Translations under genes and position numbers: made by a program
DNA from: Cryobacterium sp. N22
GTDB lineage: Bacteria; Actinomycetota; Actinomycetes; Actinomycetales; Microbacteriaceae
DNA length: 64,000 bases
Direction: 5' to 3'
NCBI RefSeq assembly: GCF_002929555.1
Contig: NZ_PJJP01000039.1
Coordinates: 718,935 to 782,934 of the forward strand
Part shown: piece after piece, positions 48,340-56,279 of the stretch
Layout of the letters: each line of letters starts with the position of its first letter
How positions within the stretch are numbered: the first letter of the stretch is position 1
The notes under the pieces: generated by a model
What the model saw: the letters and a program-made list of their open reading frames with translations, nothing else
Told to the model about the DNA's origin: nothing
Database searches by the model: none

Positions 48340-51300
48340 CTACGGGACGATCTCGCTGTAGCCCTGCGCGGTCACCCGGATCGCGAGTTTCGCCGGGATC
48401 TGCTCCTTCATCGACTCGACGTGGCTGATCAGGCCGATGGTGCGGCCCCCGGCCCGCAGACTGTCGAGCGTGCTCATGGCCGTCTCGAGGGTTTCCGCGT
48501 CGAGCGAGCCGAACCCCTCGTCCACGAAGAGGGTGTCCAGCGCGATGCCGCCGGCCTGGTTGGAGACCACCTCGGCCAGCCCCAGCGCCAGGGCGAGCGA
48601 CGCGAGGAAGGTCTCGCCGCCGGACAGCGAGTGGGTGGCCCGGGCCCGGCCGGTGTGCTCGTCGCGGATCGCCAGACCCAGCCCGGCCTGGCTGCCGCGG
48701 TACTGCAGGGCGTCGTCGTGTTCGAGCGCGTACCGGCCGCCGGTCATGGTGCGCAGCCGGTTGTTGGCCGCGGCGATGATCTCCTCGAGCTGCGCGGCCA
48801 GCACGTACGTCTCGAGCTTCATGCGCTTGGTGTTCGGATCGTCGCCGTGCACCACGGCGGCGAGTTGACGCACCTGGGCCTGGGTGGTGAGCAGGTCGGC
48901 GGCGACGGCGAACCGGGCCCGCGCATCCGCCACGAGCGCGGTGAGCGCGGCGGCGCGTTCACGCAGCGACTCGCGCCGGGCCAGGGCGTCGTCGCGGGCG
49001 GTGCCGGCGGCCTCGAGAGCGAGCCTGGTCGGGCCGAGGTCGATGGGGTCCTCGGGCAGCCCGGCCAGGTCGCCCTCGGCCAGTACCCCGCGGGCGGCGG
49101 CGAGCTCGTCGTCGTAGGCGCGGATGGCGGCCTGGCCGGCCTGCATCTCGGCCGGGGTGAGCCTGGCGAAGCCGGCGGCGGCCTCGTCGGCGAAGCCCTC
49201 CTCCTGCAGCTGGACCGCCAGCTCGGCGGTGCGGGCCTCGGCCGCGCGTCGTGCCGACACTGAGGCGGCCAGCGCGGCGGCCAGGGCCCGGGCAGCGTCG
49301 AGCTCGCTCTGCAGCCGGCCGGCCCGCTCGGTGACGCTGTCGAACCCGGCCCGCTGGGCCTGGACGCGGGCGGCGATACCGTCGCGCTCGGTGCGGCGCT
49401 CCGCCAGGTGCACGGCGGATTCGTCGCGCACCAGCTGGAGCGGGGCGATGGCGGCCTGAGCCTCGGCCTGGTCGGCGCGAAGGCCGGCGAGCTCGGCCTC
49501 GAGGGCGGGCAGCCTGGAGCGGTGGCCGGTGGCCGCGGTGAGGGTGTCCCTGGCCCGCCGGAGCGCGACGTCGAGCTCGTCGACGTCCGCGTCACCGGCG
49601 CGGGTGCGGGCGGCGGTGAGCAGGGTGTCGACGGCCCGGGACTGGCTGCGGGCGTCATCGACGACGGCCTGCCGGCGGCTCATCAGGCCGCGGGCGTCGT
49701 CGAGGTCGGCCTCGGTCACGGGTTCGGCGTCGCCGGTCATGGGCGCCGGGTGTTCGGTGGCCCCGCACACCGCGCAGGGCTCGCCGTCGACGAGTCCGGC
49801 GGCGAGCTCAACGGCGAAGCCGCCGAGCCGGGCATCCACGAGCTGCTGATAGTGCAGGGCGGCCGCGGTGTTCTCCGCCACGGACTCCCGCTCGGCGCGG
49901 TGCACACCCACCAGCTCGGTTTCCAGCCGGCGCACGTCATCGGCCGCGGCCAGCGCCGCCCCCGCCCGCGCGAGCGCCGCTTCGGCCTCCGGGGCACGGG
50001 CGGCGCCGAGGGTGGCCGCGGCGAGGGCATCCGTTGCCGCGTCGATGCGTTCGGGCAGCGCGAGCAGCAGCAGCCTGGCGTCGTCGAGCGCCTGGATCTG
50101 GGCGGCCGTGCGGCGCTCGAGGTCGGCGATCTGCTCGTCGAGCGCGGGCAGCCGGCGTTCCTCGACGAGCAGGTCGTCCAGGCCACCGAGCTGGCGCAGC
50201 CTGTCGTCGATCAGGGCGGTGAGGCCGGCGGCATCCGCGGACGCAACAGAGTCTGCAGAGTCCGCGTCGTCGGCCAGGAGCCGCTGCCAGGTGGCCCGGG
50301 CGGCGGTCGTGGCGGCCTCGGCCGTGGTGACCGCGGCCTCGGCGTCGATGCGGGCCCGCACCTGCGGCCACACCCTGGCGGCGTGCTCGGCCAGGCGCAG
50401 GGCCTGGCGGCTGTCGAGGATCTCGTCTCCGCGGCCCTCGAGGGCGGTCAGCGTGCGGGCGGCCGCATCCCGGCGGTCCTGGCGTCGGCGCCGGTCCTCG
50501 GCGGCCTGGTACGCGGTGGTGGCCGCGGTCAGAGCGGCCGAGGCGGTCCCGGCGTGCCGGGTGGCGGCCGCCAGGCGTTCGTCGAGGATGCCCAGCGCCG
50601 CGTCGAACCAGTCGAGGCCGGGGTCGACCGGGGACTCGGGTCGAGAGCTTTCCCCGGCGTCATCGGCCGCTGCGTCGTCCTCGCGCCACAGCAGGCGCAG
50701 GGTCGCGGCCACGATGCCGTCGATCTCGTGCCGCACCAGCGTCAGCTCGTCGTCGAGCACCTTGCGGCGGGTGAGCAGTTCGGCCTCCAGCTGCTGGAAC
50801 CGGAGGGTGCCGAACAGCGTGCGGAGCACGGTGAGCCTGTCGTCGGTCTTGGCCAGCAGAAACCGCTGGAACCGGTTCTGGGCCAGCAGGATCACCTGCA
50901 GGAACTGGTCCTGCTTCAGCGGCAGGATGCTCTCAAGCTCGCGACCAACGAGGACGGGCTTGGCGGCGATGCCCACCCAACCACCGGCCTCGAGACGGTC
51001 TAGCTGGGCTTCCGGCTTCGCGGGCGTGGTCCCGCTGCCGTTCTTCTTCAGCTTGTCGTATGCAGGGGTGCGGTAAACCCGGTAGGTATCGCCCTTGAGG
51101 GTGAACTCGAGCTCGACGAAGCTCGGGTCGGCCGGGTCGCAGTGGTCGCTGCGCAGCCGCAGCTCGCTGCCGTCGAACCGGGGCACCGAGCCGTAGAGGG
51201 CGAAGCAGATGGCGTCCAGGATGCTGGACTTGCCCGCGCCGGTCTTGCCGGTGATCAGGAAGATCCCGTCGGCGTCGAAGCGGGTGAAGTCCACCTCCTG

Positions 51301-51351
51301 CTCGGTCTTGTACGGGCCGAAGCCCGCGATGCGCAGCCGGGTGATCTTCAT
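48340..51351 (-). CDS. sbcC: SbcC nuclease-complex ATPase (SMC-like)
   Basis: Large coiled-coil ATPase of the SbcCD complex, 1003 residues, which processes DNA hairpins and protein-blocked ends. Walker A GKTGAGKSS is at 35-43. A Q-loop lies near LPLKQDQFLQVILLAQ. Long heptad-rich coiled coils flank the zinc hook C526-A-V-C529 in GEPCAVCGATEHPAP. The signature motif is in HSLSGGETFLASLALALGL, and Walker B is DTLFVDEGFGSLD. The ATG overlaps the sbcD stop (ATGA). The coiled coils are shorter than in E. coli, as usual in Actinobacteria. Confidence 0.94.
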   Translation of the reverse strand: MKITRLRIAGFGPYKTEQEVDFTRFDADGIFLITGKTGAGKSSILDAICFALYGSVPRFDGSELRLRSDHCDPADPSFVELEFTLKGDTYRVYRTPAYDKLKKNGSGTTPAKPEAQLDRLEAGGWVGIAAKPVLVGRELESILPLKQDQFLQVILLAQNRFQRFLLAKTDDRLTVLRTLFGTLRFQQLEAELLTRRKVLDDELTLVRHEIDGIVAATLRLLWREDDAAADDAGESSRPESPVDPGLDWFDAALGILDERLAAATRHAGTASAALTAATTAYQAAEDRRRRQDRRDAAARTLTALEGRGDEILDSRQALRLAEHAARVWPQVRARIDAEAAVTTAEAATTAARATWQRLLADDADSADSVASADAAGLTALIDDRLRQLGGLDDLLVEERRLPALDEQIADLERRTAAQIQALDDARLLLLALPERIDAATDALAAATLGAARAPEAEAALARAGAALAAADDVRRLETELVGVHRAERESVAENTAAALHYQQLVDARLGGFAVELAAGLVDGEPCAVCGATEHPAPMTGDAEPVTEADLDDARGLMSRRQAVVDDARSQSRAVDTLLTAARTRAGDADVDELDVALRRARDTLTAATGHRSRLPALEAELAGLRADQAEAQAAIAPLQLVRDESAVHLAERRTERDGIAARVQAQRAGFDSVTERAGRLQSELDAARALAAALAASVSARRAAEARTAELAVQLQEEGFADEAAAGFARLTPAEMQAGQAAIRAYDDELAAARGVLAEGDLAGLPEDPIDLGPTRLALEAAGTARDDALARRESLRERAAALTALVADARARFAVAADLLTTQAQVRQLAAVVHGDDPNTKRMKLETYVLAAQLEEIIAAANNRLRTMTGGRYALEHDDALQYRGSQAGLGLAIRDEHTGRARATHSLSGGETFLASLALALGLAEVVSNQAGGIALDTLFVDEGFGSLDAETLETAMSTLDSLRAGGRTIGLISHVESMKEQIPAKLAIRVTAQGYSEIVP

Positions 51352-52517
51352 ACGGTGGCCCCCGCGCTCGTCTCGGCGGCGGCATCCGGATTCTGGCCCA
51401 GCACCTCGGCGACCAGCTCCCGCTCGAAGGCGCTCAGGCCCACGCCGTTGCGCACGAACTCCAGGAAGCCGGCCACGATTTCGGGGTCGCTCTTGTGCTT
51501 GACCCGGTCGGAGTAGGTGGACTCCTCGGCCGTCTGCGTGATGGTCGGTCGGTGCTCGAGGGCCACGCAGTGCGGGAAGCGCTTCTGCAGGGTGCGCATG
51601 CCGTCCAACGGCCGCACCCGGTCGGTGAGCACCGCGGCGACCCAGTCGTTTTCGAACGGGGTGAAGTCGTCGTCGTGCGCGAGGGTCTCGAGCTCTCCCG
51701 TGAGCACCCGCAGGCGCCGGGGAATCGGCAGGTCGACCCACTGGGTCTCGGCGAGTCCGGTCGCGTCGAGCTCGACGAGCCAGCCGCCGCGGGGCTTGTC
51801 GGCCTCGGCGAAGGAGTAGTGCAGCGGAGCTCCCGAGTAGCGCACCCGGTCGGTGATCTGCGCGCGACCGTGGATGTGGCCCAGCGCCACGTAGTCGGGG
51901 CCGTCGAAGACTGACACCGGCACGAGGTCCAGGCCGCCGGCGCTGATATCGCGCTCCACATCACTGGCGGCAACGCCCGCCGCGAAGCAGTGTGAGAGCA
52001 CCACCGAGCGGCCGCCGCGGTCGGCGAGGTCGGCCCGGACCTGCCGCATGGCCAGGCCCAGCACCTGTTCGTGGGTCTTGAGGAGCTCGTCGGGGTAGTG
52101 GTGGCGCACCAGGGCCGGTTCGAGGAAGGGGATGCCGTAGAAGTGCACGGGGCCGTGTTCGTCGTCGATCGAGATCGGGGTGCGGTACTGGTCGAACCCG
52201 GTGACCACGTGGATGCCCGCCAGTCCCGCCCATTCCGATTGGAAGCCCAGCCGGGTCGCCGAGTCGTGGTTGCCACTGGTCATCACCACGCGGGCGCCGG
52301 TGGCGTGCAGGCGCGCCAGGGTGCCGCTGAGCAGGGCGTAGCTGTCGGCCGACGGTGTGGCGGAATCGAAGATGTCACCGGCCACGGCAACCACGTCGAC
52401 CTGACGCTCGCGCACGATGTCGACGAGGGCGTCGAGCACGACACGTAGGTGGTCGAGGGTCTGGTGGGTGTGGAAGGTGCGCCCGATGTGCCAGTCACTC
52501 GTGTGCAGGATCTTCAT
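51348..52517 (-). CDS. sbcD: SbcD nuclease subunit
   Basis: Mre11-like metallophosphoesterase of 389 residues, the nuclease of SbcCD. Motifs are HTSDWHIG (D8 and H10), VAGDIFDSATPS, TSGNHDSATRLGF and the later YVALGHIHGRAQ with the metal histidines. The frame opens eight codons upstream, but MKILHTSDWHIG is the conserved N-terminus and a TAGCGT box lies seven bases before it. It overlaps sbcC by four bases, so the subunits are co-translated. Divergent from a short-chain dehydrogenase gene. Confidence 0.95.
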   Translation of the reverse strand: MKILHTSDWHIGRTFHTHQTLDHLRVVLDALVDIVRERQVDVVAVAGDIFDSATPSADSYALLSGTLARLHATGARVVMTSGNHDSATRLGFQSEWAGLAGIHVVTGFDQYRTPISIDDEHGPVHFYGIPFLEPALVRHHYPDELLKTHEQVLGLAMRQVRADLADRGGRSVVLSHCFAAGVAASDVERDISAGGLDLVPVSVFDGPDYVALGHIHGRAQITDRVRYSGAPLHYSFAEADKPRGGWLVELDATGLAETQWVDLPIPRRLRVLTGELETLAHDDDFTPFENDWVAAVLTDRVRPLDGMRTLQKRFPHCVALEHRPTITQTAEESTYSDRVKHKSDPEIVAGFLEFVRNGVGLSAFERELVAEVLGQNPDAAAETSAGATV

Positions 52518-52530
52518 GTCACTCACGCTA
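52518..52530 (-). promoter_or_regulatory. Predicted leaderless -10 box of sbcDC
   Basis: TAGCGT on the minus strand (52525-52530), seven-base spacer, ATG at 52517. Confidence 0.6.
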
Positions 52531-52570
52531 CCGTCGGCCACCGACAGTACTGGCCAGAGCCCTGCGCGTG

Positions 52571-52624
52571 TACATTCCCCGTCGAACTCGTTTCTTCGAT
52601 GACGACTGGAATGGAGGTAACACC
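52571..52624 (+). promoter_or_regulatory. Promoter and leader of the short-chain dehydrogenase gene
   Basis: TACATT at 52571-52576 as -10 box. GGAGG lies seven bases before the ATG. Leader about 42 bases. Confidence 0.45.
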
Positions 52625-53362
52625 ATGGCCCGTGTCAGCGGCAAGGTCGCACTCATCAGTGGTGGAGCACGGGGACTCGGTGCCGCGATGGCCCGTCGCC
52701 TCGTCGAGGAGGGCGCCCAGGTGGTGATCGGCGATCTGCTCGACGAGGACGGTAAGGCCCTCGTGGCAGAACTGGGCGAGGCCAGCCGGTACGTGCACCT
52801 CGACGTGACCCGCGCCCAGCACTGGGACGCCGCCGTCGCCGTGGCGGTGGACGAATTCGGTGGCCTCGACGTGCTCGTGAACAACGCCGGGATCGTGAAC
52901 TTCGGTCCCATCGAGGAGTACACCCTGGAGTCCTGGAACACCATCATCGCGGTCAACCTCACCGGGGTGTTCCTCGGTATCAAGGCGGCGGTGCCGATGA
53001 TCATCCGGTCGAAGGCCGGCTCGATCATCAACGTGTCCTCGACCGCCGGCCTGCAAGGCTACGAGGCGCTGCCCGGCTACGTGGCGGCGAAGTTCGGGGT
53101 GCGCGGGCTCACCAAGTCCGTGGCGCTGGACCTCGGCAAGTACAACGTGCGGGTCAACTCGGTGCATCCGGGCGGCATCGCCACCCCGATGACCGCCGGG
53201 CTCGACATGCCGCAGAACCACGTGGCGCTGCACCGCCTCGGCCAGGCCACCGAGGTGGCGAACCTGGTGCTGTTCCTGGCAAGTGACGAATCGAGCTTCT
53301 CCACCGGAGCCGAGTTCCTCACCGACGGCGGCGAGCTGAGCGGACTGTCGCACTACCAATAG
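52625..53362 (+). CDS. Short-chain dehydrogenase/reductase (hydroxysteroid dehydrogenase-like)
   Basis: NAD(P)-dependent SDR of 245 residues. The cofactor motif is ISGGARGLGAAMA (11-23), DVT follows at 60-62, NNAG at 86-89. The catalytic residues are S139, Y152 and K156 (YVAAK). HPGGIATPMT and a C-terminal GAEFLTDGGE complete the classical SDR pattern. It resembles 3-alpha/20-beta-hydroxysteroid dehydrogenases (FabG3 type), but the substrate is not decidable. A strong GGAGG ribosome binding site precedes the ATG, unlike the many leaderless genes nearby. Confidence 0.9.
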   Translation: MARVSGKVALISGGARGLGAAMARRLVEEGAQVVIGDLLDEDGKALVAELGEASRYVHLDVTRAQHWDAAVAVAVDEFGGLDVLVNNAGIVNFGPIEEYTLESWNTIIAVNLTGVFLGIKAAVPMIIRSKAGSIINVSSTAGLQGYEALPGYVAAKFGVRGLTKSVALDLGKYNVRVNSVHPGGIATPMTAGLDMPQNHVALHRLGQATEVANLVLFLASDESSFSTGAEFLTDGGELSGLSHYQ

Positions 53363-53365
53363 CCC

Positions 53366-54313
53366 TCACCGTCCTCGGGCCCGCAACCGCAGCGCGATCC
53401 GCGCCACCAGCGCGGCCGGGTCCTGCAGGTCATCGTCGGTGAACTGCAACGCCTGCCAGCCGTGGTCTTCGAGACGGCCGATCCGGCGGATGTCCGCACG
53501 CCACTGCGCCCGGTCGGTGCGGTGGTGGTCGCCCTGGTATTCGATGAGCAGCTTGTACTCGGGGTAGGCGAGGTCTCCCCTGGCCAGGAACCGGCCCTGC
53601 TCGTCGAACACCCTGTAGTTGCACTCGGGTTCCGGCAGGCCAGCGAGCACGATGATCACCCGGAGCATCGACTCCCGCGGCGATTCCGAGCGGGTGCGGA
53701 GTAGCGGCAGGGCGGTCCTGGCGCGCGTGAGACCACTGCGGCTCGGGTATTTTTCCAGCGCGTCCGCGAGCTCGCCCCGCGTGAGAATCGGGGCCTCCCA
53801 GTACAGGAGGTAGTCACCGACAGCCACCAGCTCCCCCCGGGTGAGCAACGCGCCCAGGTCCAGCCAGGTGCGCGCCGGGCCGGTGAGCCGCACTGGGCCC
53901 CGGTCGACGAGGTCATCGGGGTCGATCCGCAGGCTGTGGCCGACCATGTCGCGTGCCACCATCGCCCGGCCTGGAGCGACACAGCCGACGTGCAGCGGTC
54001 GCAGCCGCGCCAGCCGGCCGGGCACGGGCAAACCCAGCACCAGGGCAGCAGTGATGTGGGTGAAAAAGGCGTCCTTCGGCATCCGCACCTGGAATGCCCG
54101 GCAGAGCGCCTCGACGTCACTGCGACGCGCTGGGTAATTCTGGGGGCGGCCGGCCGGCGTTGCACTCCCCGTTGCCGGCGTGCGGATGCCCCAGAACGGC
54201 CGGTCGAGGTCACCACCGTCGAGCCGGGAGGTACTCACCCCGGCGCGCACGGCATCGCCGATGCGGAACGGGCGGTCGGCCCATCCGTCGGGGAGCGGGA
54301 TGCGTGCGGTCAC
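53366..54313 (-). CDS. DUF559/Vsr-like endonuclease-domain protein
   Basis: A 315-residue protein. The last third (about 215-310) is a DUF559-type restriction-endonuclease fold: LARGDLAYPEYKLLIEYQGDHH (LIEYQGDHHR core with catalytic D/E), WRADIRRIGRLEDHGW and LQFTDDDL. The N-terminal two thirds are an uncharacterised region common in these actinobacterial orphans, with FFTHITAALVLGLPVP and RTWLDLGALLTRGELV. No restriction or toxin partner is adjacent. The GTG at 54313, six bases after a CACTCT box, is preferred over the longer open frame. Confidence 0.82.
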   Translation of the reverse strand: MTARIPLPDGWADRPFRIGDAVRAGVSTSRLDGGDLDRPFWGIRTPATGSATPAGRPQNYPARRSDVEALCRAFQVRMPKDAFFTHITAALVLGLPVPGRLARLRPLHVGCVAPGRAMVARDMVGHSLRIDPDDLVDRGPVRLTGPARTWLDLGALLTRGELVAVGDYLLYWEAPILTRGELADALEKYPSRSGLTRARTALPLLRTRSESPRESMLRVIIVLAGLPEPECNYRVFDEQGRFLARGDLAYPEYKLLIEYQGDHHRTDRAQWRADIRRIGRLEDHGWQALQFTDDDLQDPAALVARIALRLRARGR

Positions 54314-54400
54314 CGGTCGAGAGTGCCCCAAACCACCTCCATCCCGCCAAAGTTCTCCACACACCCGGCCTCGCCGGGAACTCGTTCGCACGCAGGGATC

Positions 54401-54522
54401 TTTGTTTATCTGCGTTTATGTTGACAAGCAAAAACAAACGGGTCTAAAGTCAGGCATACAAACTTTTGCGCGGCTCCCCCGGGCCGCGCTCTGCCCCTAG
54501 CTCTCACCGTCGAGGAGGCCCG
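54401..54522 (+). promoter_or_regulatory. Promoter, candidate operator and leader of the fructose PTS operon
   Basis: TTGACA (54421-54426) and TAAAGT (54445-54450), spacer 18, form the best -35/-10 pair in the window. TTTGTTT (54401-54407) and AAACAAA (54432-54438) are an inverted pair around the -35, and GTTTAT repeats at 54404 and 54414, one helical turn apart. These T-rich repeats suit a DeoR-type regulator. The leader holds a GCGCGGC/GCCGCGC hairpin (54468-54474, 54483-54489) and GAGGAGG four bases before the ATG. Confidence 0.65.
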
Positions 54523-55311
54523 ATGTTCGCCGAAGAGCGTCAGTCGATGATCGCCGAGATGGTGTCCGACCGCAGCCGGGTCACCGTGAACGAACTCGCT
54601 GTGCGCTTCGACATCACGCCGGAGACCGTGCGCCGCGACCTTTCCGCCCTCGAGCTGAGCCGGCACCTGCGCCGCGTGCACGGCGGTGCCGTGGCCATCG
54701 ACCGGCTGAGCATGTCGGAGCCGAGCCTCGAGGAACGACAGAGCCAGCGGCACGACGAGAAGGCCCGCATCGCCGATGCCGCCCTGGCCATGATTCCCGC
54801 GAGCACGACGGGGTCGATCATCCTGGACTCCGGCACCACCACCGAACTGCTCGCCGACAGGCTCCTCGAGTGGACGCCCGCCAAGGCCGGTGACCAGCTG
54901 CTGGTGATCACGAACGCCCTGCCGATCGCGTACAAGCTGGCCGGCAACGAGGCCATCTCGCTGCAGATCCTCGGCGGCCGGGTGCGCGGCCTCACCCGCG
55001 CCATCGTGGGCACCCGCACCACCCAGCAGCTCGACGCCATGCGCCCGGACATCGCCTTCGTCGGCGCCAACGGCGTGGCCGCCGACTTCGGCTTCAGCAC
55101 CCCCGACTCGGTCGAGGCCGCCGTGAAGACCGCCATCGTGCGCTCCGCCCGCCGCGTCGTCGCGCTGGCCGACTCCTCCAAGCTCGACCAGGAGACCCTG
55201 GTCAGGTTCGCCGCCCTGAGCGACATCGACGCGCTCATCACCGACGCTCCCCCTTCCCCCAAACTTGCCGCAGCCCTGGCCGCGGCGGATGTCGAGGTCG
55301 TAATCGCATGA
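54523..55311 (+). CDS. fruR: DeoR/GlpR family regulator of the fructose PTS operon
   Basis: A 262-residue repressor-type regulator. The N-terminal DeoR winged helix spans about 1-60: RQSMIAEMVSDRSRVTVNELA and ITPETVRRDLSALELS. The DeoRC sensor domain (about 78-240) has ILDSGTTTELLADRL, GGRVRGLTRAIVG and DIAFVGANGVA, typical for sugar-phosphate sensing. It starts the operon, and ATGA overlap couples it to fruK. Control of its own operon through the T-rich repeats upstream is likely, with fructose phosphates as effector by analogy. Confidence 0.9.
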   Translation: MFAEERQSMIAEMVSDRSRVTVNELAVRFDITPETVRRDLSALELSRHLRRVHGGAVAIDRLSMSEPSLEERQSQRHDEKARIADAALAMIPASTTGSIILDSGTTTELLADRLLEWTPAKAGDQLLVITNALPIAYKLAGNEAISLQILGGRVRGLTRAIVGTRTTQQLDAMRPDIAFVGANGVAADFGFSTPDSVEAAVKTAIVRSARRVVALADSSKLDQETLVRFAALSDIDALITDAPPSPKLAAALAAADVEVVIA

Positions 55312-56279
55312 TCGTCACACTCACCCCCAACCCCAGCCTCGACCGCACCATCGAGCTCGCCGGCCCGCTCGCCCGCGGCGACGTGCAACGCGCCCTGGAC
55401 GCCCATCAGGAACCCGGCGGCAAGGGCGTCAACATCTGCCGCGCCCTCGCAGCCTCCGGCATTCAGAGCCTCGCGATCCTGCCCGGCGACGCGGAGGACC
55501 CGGTGCTGCTCGCGCTGACCATGCAGGGCATCCCGCACCTCGGCCTGCCGATCGGCGCGACCCTGCGCAGCAACATAGCCATCACCGAACCCGACGGCAC
55601 CACCACCAAGGTCAACGAGCCCGGTCCGGTGCTCAGCACCGAGCAGCAGGCCGCTCTGGTGGAGCTCGTCCTCGAGAAGGCCCAGGGCGCCAGCTGGCTG
55701 GTGCTGGCCGGTTCGCTGCCACCGGGGGTGCCTGACACCTTCTACGCCGACCTCACCCGGGAGCTCAAGACCCGCTTCGGCGCGGCGGCCCCCAAGGTCG
55801 CCATCGACTCCTCCGGCGCTCCCCTGGCCGCGGCCATCAGCGCCGGCCCCGACCTGCTCAAGCCCAACGCCGACGAGCTCGCGGAGCTCACCGGTATCTC
55901 TGACCCGGACAGCCTCGAGGCTGACCCGCACCTGGCCGCGCGCGCCGCGCAGACCCTGATCACCGCGGGAGTCGGCGCCGTGCTGGCCACCCTCGGTTCC
56001 CAGGGCGCCCTGCTGGTCACCGCGGAGGGCTACTGGCTCGCCACTCGTCCCCCGATCGTCGCGGTCTCGACCGTCGGCGCCGGAGATTCCTCGCTGGCGG
56101 GTTTCCTGCTCAGCGACCTGGCCGGAGCATCCGCCCCGGACTGCCTGCGTCAGGCCGTCGCCCACGGCGCCGCTGCCGCATCCCTGCCCGGCTCGACAGT
56201 GCCGGCCGTGTCCCAAACCGATCCCAGCGCCGTCACAGTGACGGCATGTGCTACCCATCCAAAGGAGGATGACCAGTGA
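55308..56279 (+). CDS. fruK: 1-phosphofructokinase
   Basis: PfkB-family kinase of 323 residues that converts fructose-1-phosphate, the product of EIIABC, to fructose-1,6-bisphosphate. The N-terminal substrate motif is HQEPGGKGVNICRALAASG. The C-terminal PfkB signature is VGAGDSSLAGFLL with the catalytic aspartate. The order regulator-fruK-fruA is the classical fructose operon. It overlaps both neighbours by four bases (ATGA and GTGA), so the three are translationally coupled. Confidence 0.94.
   Translation: MIVTLTPNPSLDRTIELAGPLARGDVQRALDAHQEPGGKGVNICRALAASGIQSLAILPGDAEDPVLLALTMQGIPHLGLPIGATLRSNIAITEPDGTTTKVNEPGPVLSTEQQAALVELVLEKAQGASWLVLAGSLPPGVPDTFYADLTRELKTRFGAAAPKVAIDSSGAPLAAAISAGPDLLKPNADELAELTGISDPDSLEADPHLAARAAQTLITAGVGAVLATLGSQGALLVTAEGYWLATRPPIVAVSTVGAGDSSLAGFLLSDLAGASAPDCLRQAVAHGAAAASLPGSTVPAVSQTDPSAVTVTACATHPKEDDQ

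Noticed and set aside
53366..54313. DUF559 protein as part of a restriction or abortive-infection system
   Set aside because: No methylase, toxin or partner gene is adjacent, and such orphans are common in Actinobacteria.
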